Shown here in pieces: positions 50,768 through 50,999 of a stretch of DNA of 50,999 nucleotides. Positions within the stretch are counted from its first letter, which is position 1; each line of letters begins with the position of its first letter. Origin of the DNA: Arthrobacter liuii (GTDB taxonomy: Bacteria; Actinomycetota; Actinomycetes; Actinomycetales; Micrococcaceae); the NCBI RefSeq assembly GCF_014639275.1, contig NZ_BMFW01000024.1, positions 1 to 50,999 of the forward strand, read 5' to 3'. The notes beneath the pieces are model-generated. The model worked only from the letters and a program-made list of their open reading frames with translations, ran no database searches and was not told where the DNA came from. Position numbers and translations under genes: made by a program.

Positions 50768-50999
50768 TTAGCCGGTGGTGTTGGCCGTCTGGCAGGTCAC
50801 GTCGCTGCCGGTCTGTGCCACCTCGGTGCCCGGGGAGCCGGCCGGCGGGGGTGGGGTGGCCGGTTTGGTGCCGGTTGCGAAGTCTGTGCCGGCGTAGAGC
50901 TGGACTCCTTGGATGTTCGGCACCTGTTGGACGCGGCCGGAAGGTAGTCCGAACAGGGCGGCCACGTCGGCGGCGACGTCTTTGTACCCGGCACTGTAG
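50768..50999 (-). CDS. LytR-CpsA-Psr (LCP) family protein, C-terminal part (runs off the window)
   Basis: Only the last 76 codons are inside the window. YSAGYKDVAADVAALFGLPS, then GRVQQVPNIQGVQLYAGTDF matches the LytR_C domain that follows the LCP catalytic domain in actinobacterial cell-wall glycopolymer ligases. The Pro/Gly/Thr-rich tail (TKPATPPPPAGSPGTEVAQT) is the usual disordered end. The catalytic part and the start lie beyond 50999. A LytR_C-only protein remains possible. Confidence 0.8.
   Translation of the reverse strand, partial: YSAGYKDVAADVAALFGLPSGRVQQVPNIQGVQLYAGTDFATGTKPATPPPPAGSPGTEVAQTGSDVTCQTANTTG

Noticed and set aside
1..50999. CRISPR array, rRNA genes or a complete defence system
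   Set aside because: No regularly spaced repeats, no rRNA-like sequence and no recognised defence gene set were seen.

Overview
The window looks like accessory DNA from a high-GC actinobacterium, most probably of the Arthrobacter/Paenarthrobacter/Pseudarthrobacter group. This rests on codon usage, GAGG/AAGGAG ribosome sites, DUF4192, pRiA4b ORF-3-like and LytR C-terminal proteins, and a MimR-type regulator. The genus is an inference from general familiarity, not from a search. Most genes are catabolic (dehydrogenases, aldehyde dehydrogenases, lactonases, transporters), each group with its own regulator. The middle of the window is a graveyard of broken and fused genes next to a decayed Tn3-family transposon.

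Layout. 1-1.2 kb: almost empty, one small conserved protein. 1.2-8.2 kb: L-2-hydroxyglutarate oxidase, GntR/FCD regulator, Zn alcohol dehydrogenase, MHS-type transporter, aldehyde dehydrogenase and an atypical SDR; probably uptake and stepwise oxidation of an alcohol or hydroxy acid. 8.3-9.9 kb: a rearrangement joint where the C-terminal part of ilvD (minus) abuts the C-terminal part of a gluconate 2-dehydrogenase subunit 3 (plus). 10.0-12.2 kb: enolase-superfamily sugar-acid dehydratase plus SMP-30 lactonase. 12.7-16.2 kb: serine resolvase and a frameshifted, N-terminally truncated Tn3 transposase ending in a 38-bp terminal repeat. 16.4-21.1 kb: Lrp regulator, intact AceE/MdeB-like E1, and a shredded E2. 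21.2-26.5 kb: MimR/AcoR-like regulator with a perfect palindromic site, facing amidohydrolase, DUF59, alcohol dehydrogenase and DUF1097 genes. This is the helper part of a propane-monooxygenase-type operon, but without any monooxygenase subunit. 26.6-29.2 kb: gene remnants around one intact cupin. 29.5-36.0 kb: PucR-type regulator facing a lactonase, zinc-ribbon, alcohol dehydrogenase, NIPSNAP and succinate-semialdehyde-type dehydrogenase set, which has the logic of lactone to hydroxy acid to semialdehyde to diacid. 36-43 kb: LacI regulator with an exchanged C-terminus, small HTH protein with a palindromic operator, wHTH-nucleotidyltransferase, pRiA4b ORF-3-like protein, DUF4192, then 1.5 kb with no clear gene but several structured sites. 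43-51 kb: lipoprotein, TetR regulator facing an SDR/F420-type reductase (two)/alcohol dehydrogenase operon, channel-like membrane protein, another membrane protein, and the tail of an LCP-family protein.

Across the window, four small proteins (721-951, 20675-21139, 36357-36590, 43802-44035) appear to share one uncharacterised fold or motif. Two one-base frameshifts lie in five-base G/C runs and may be either real or sequencing errors.
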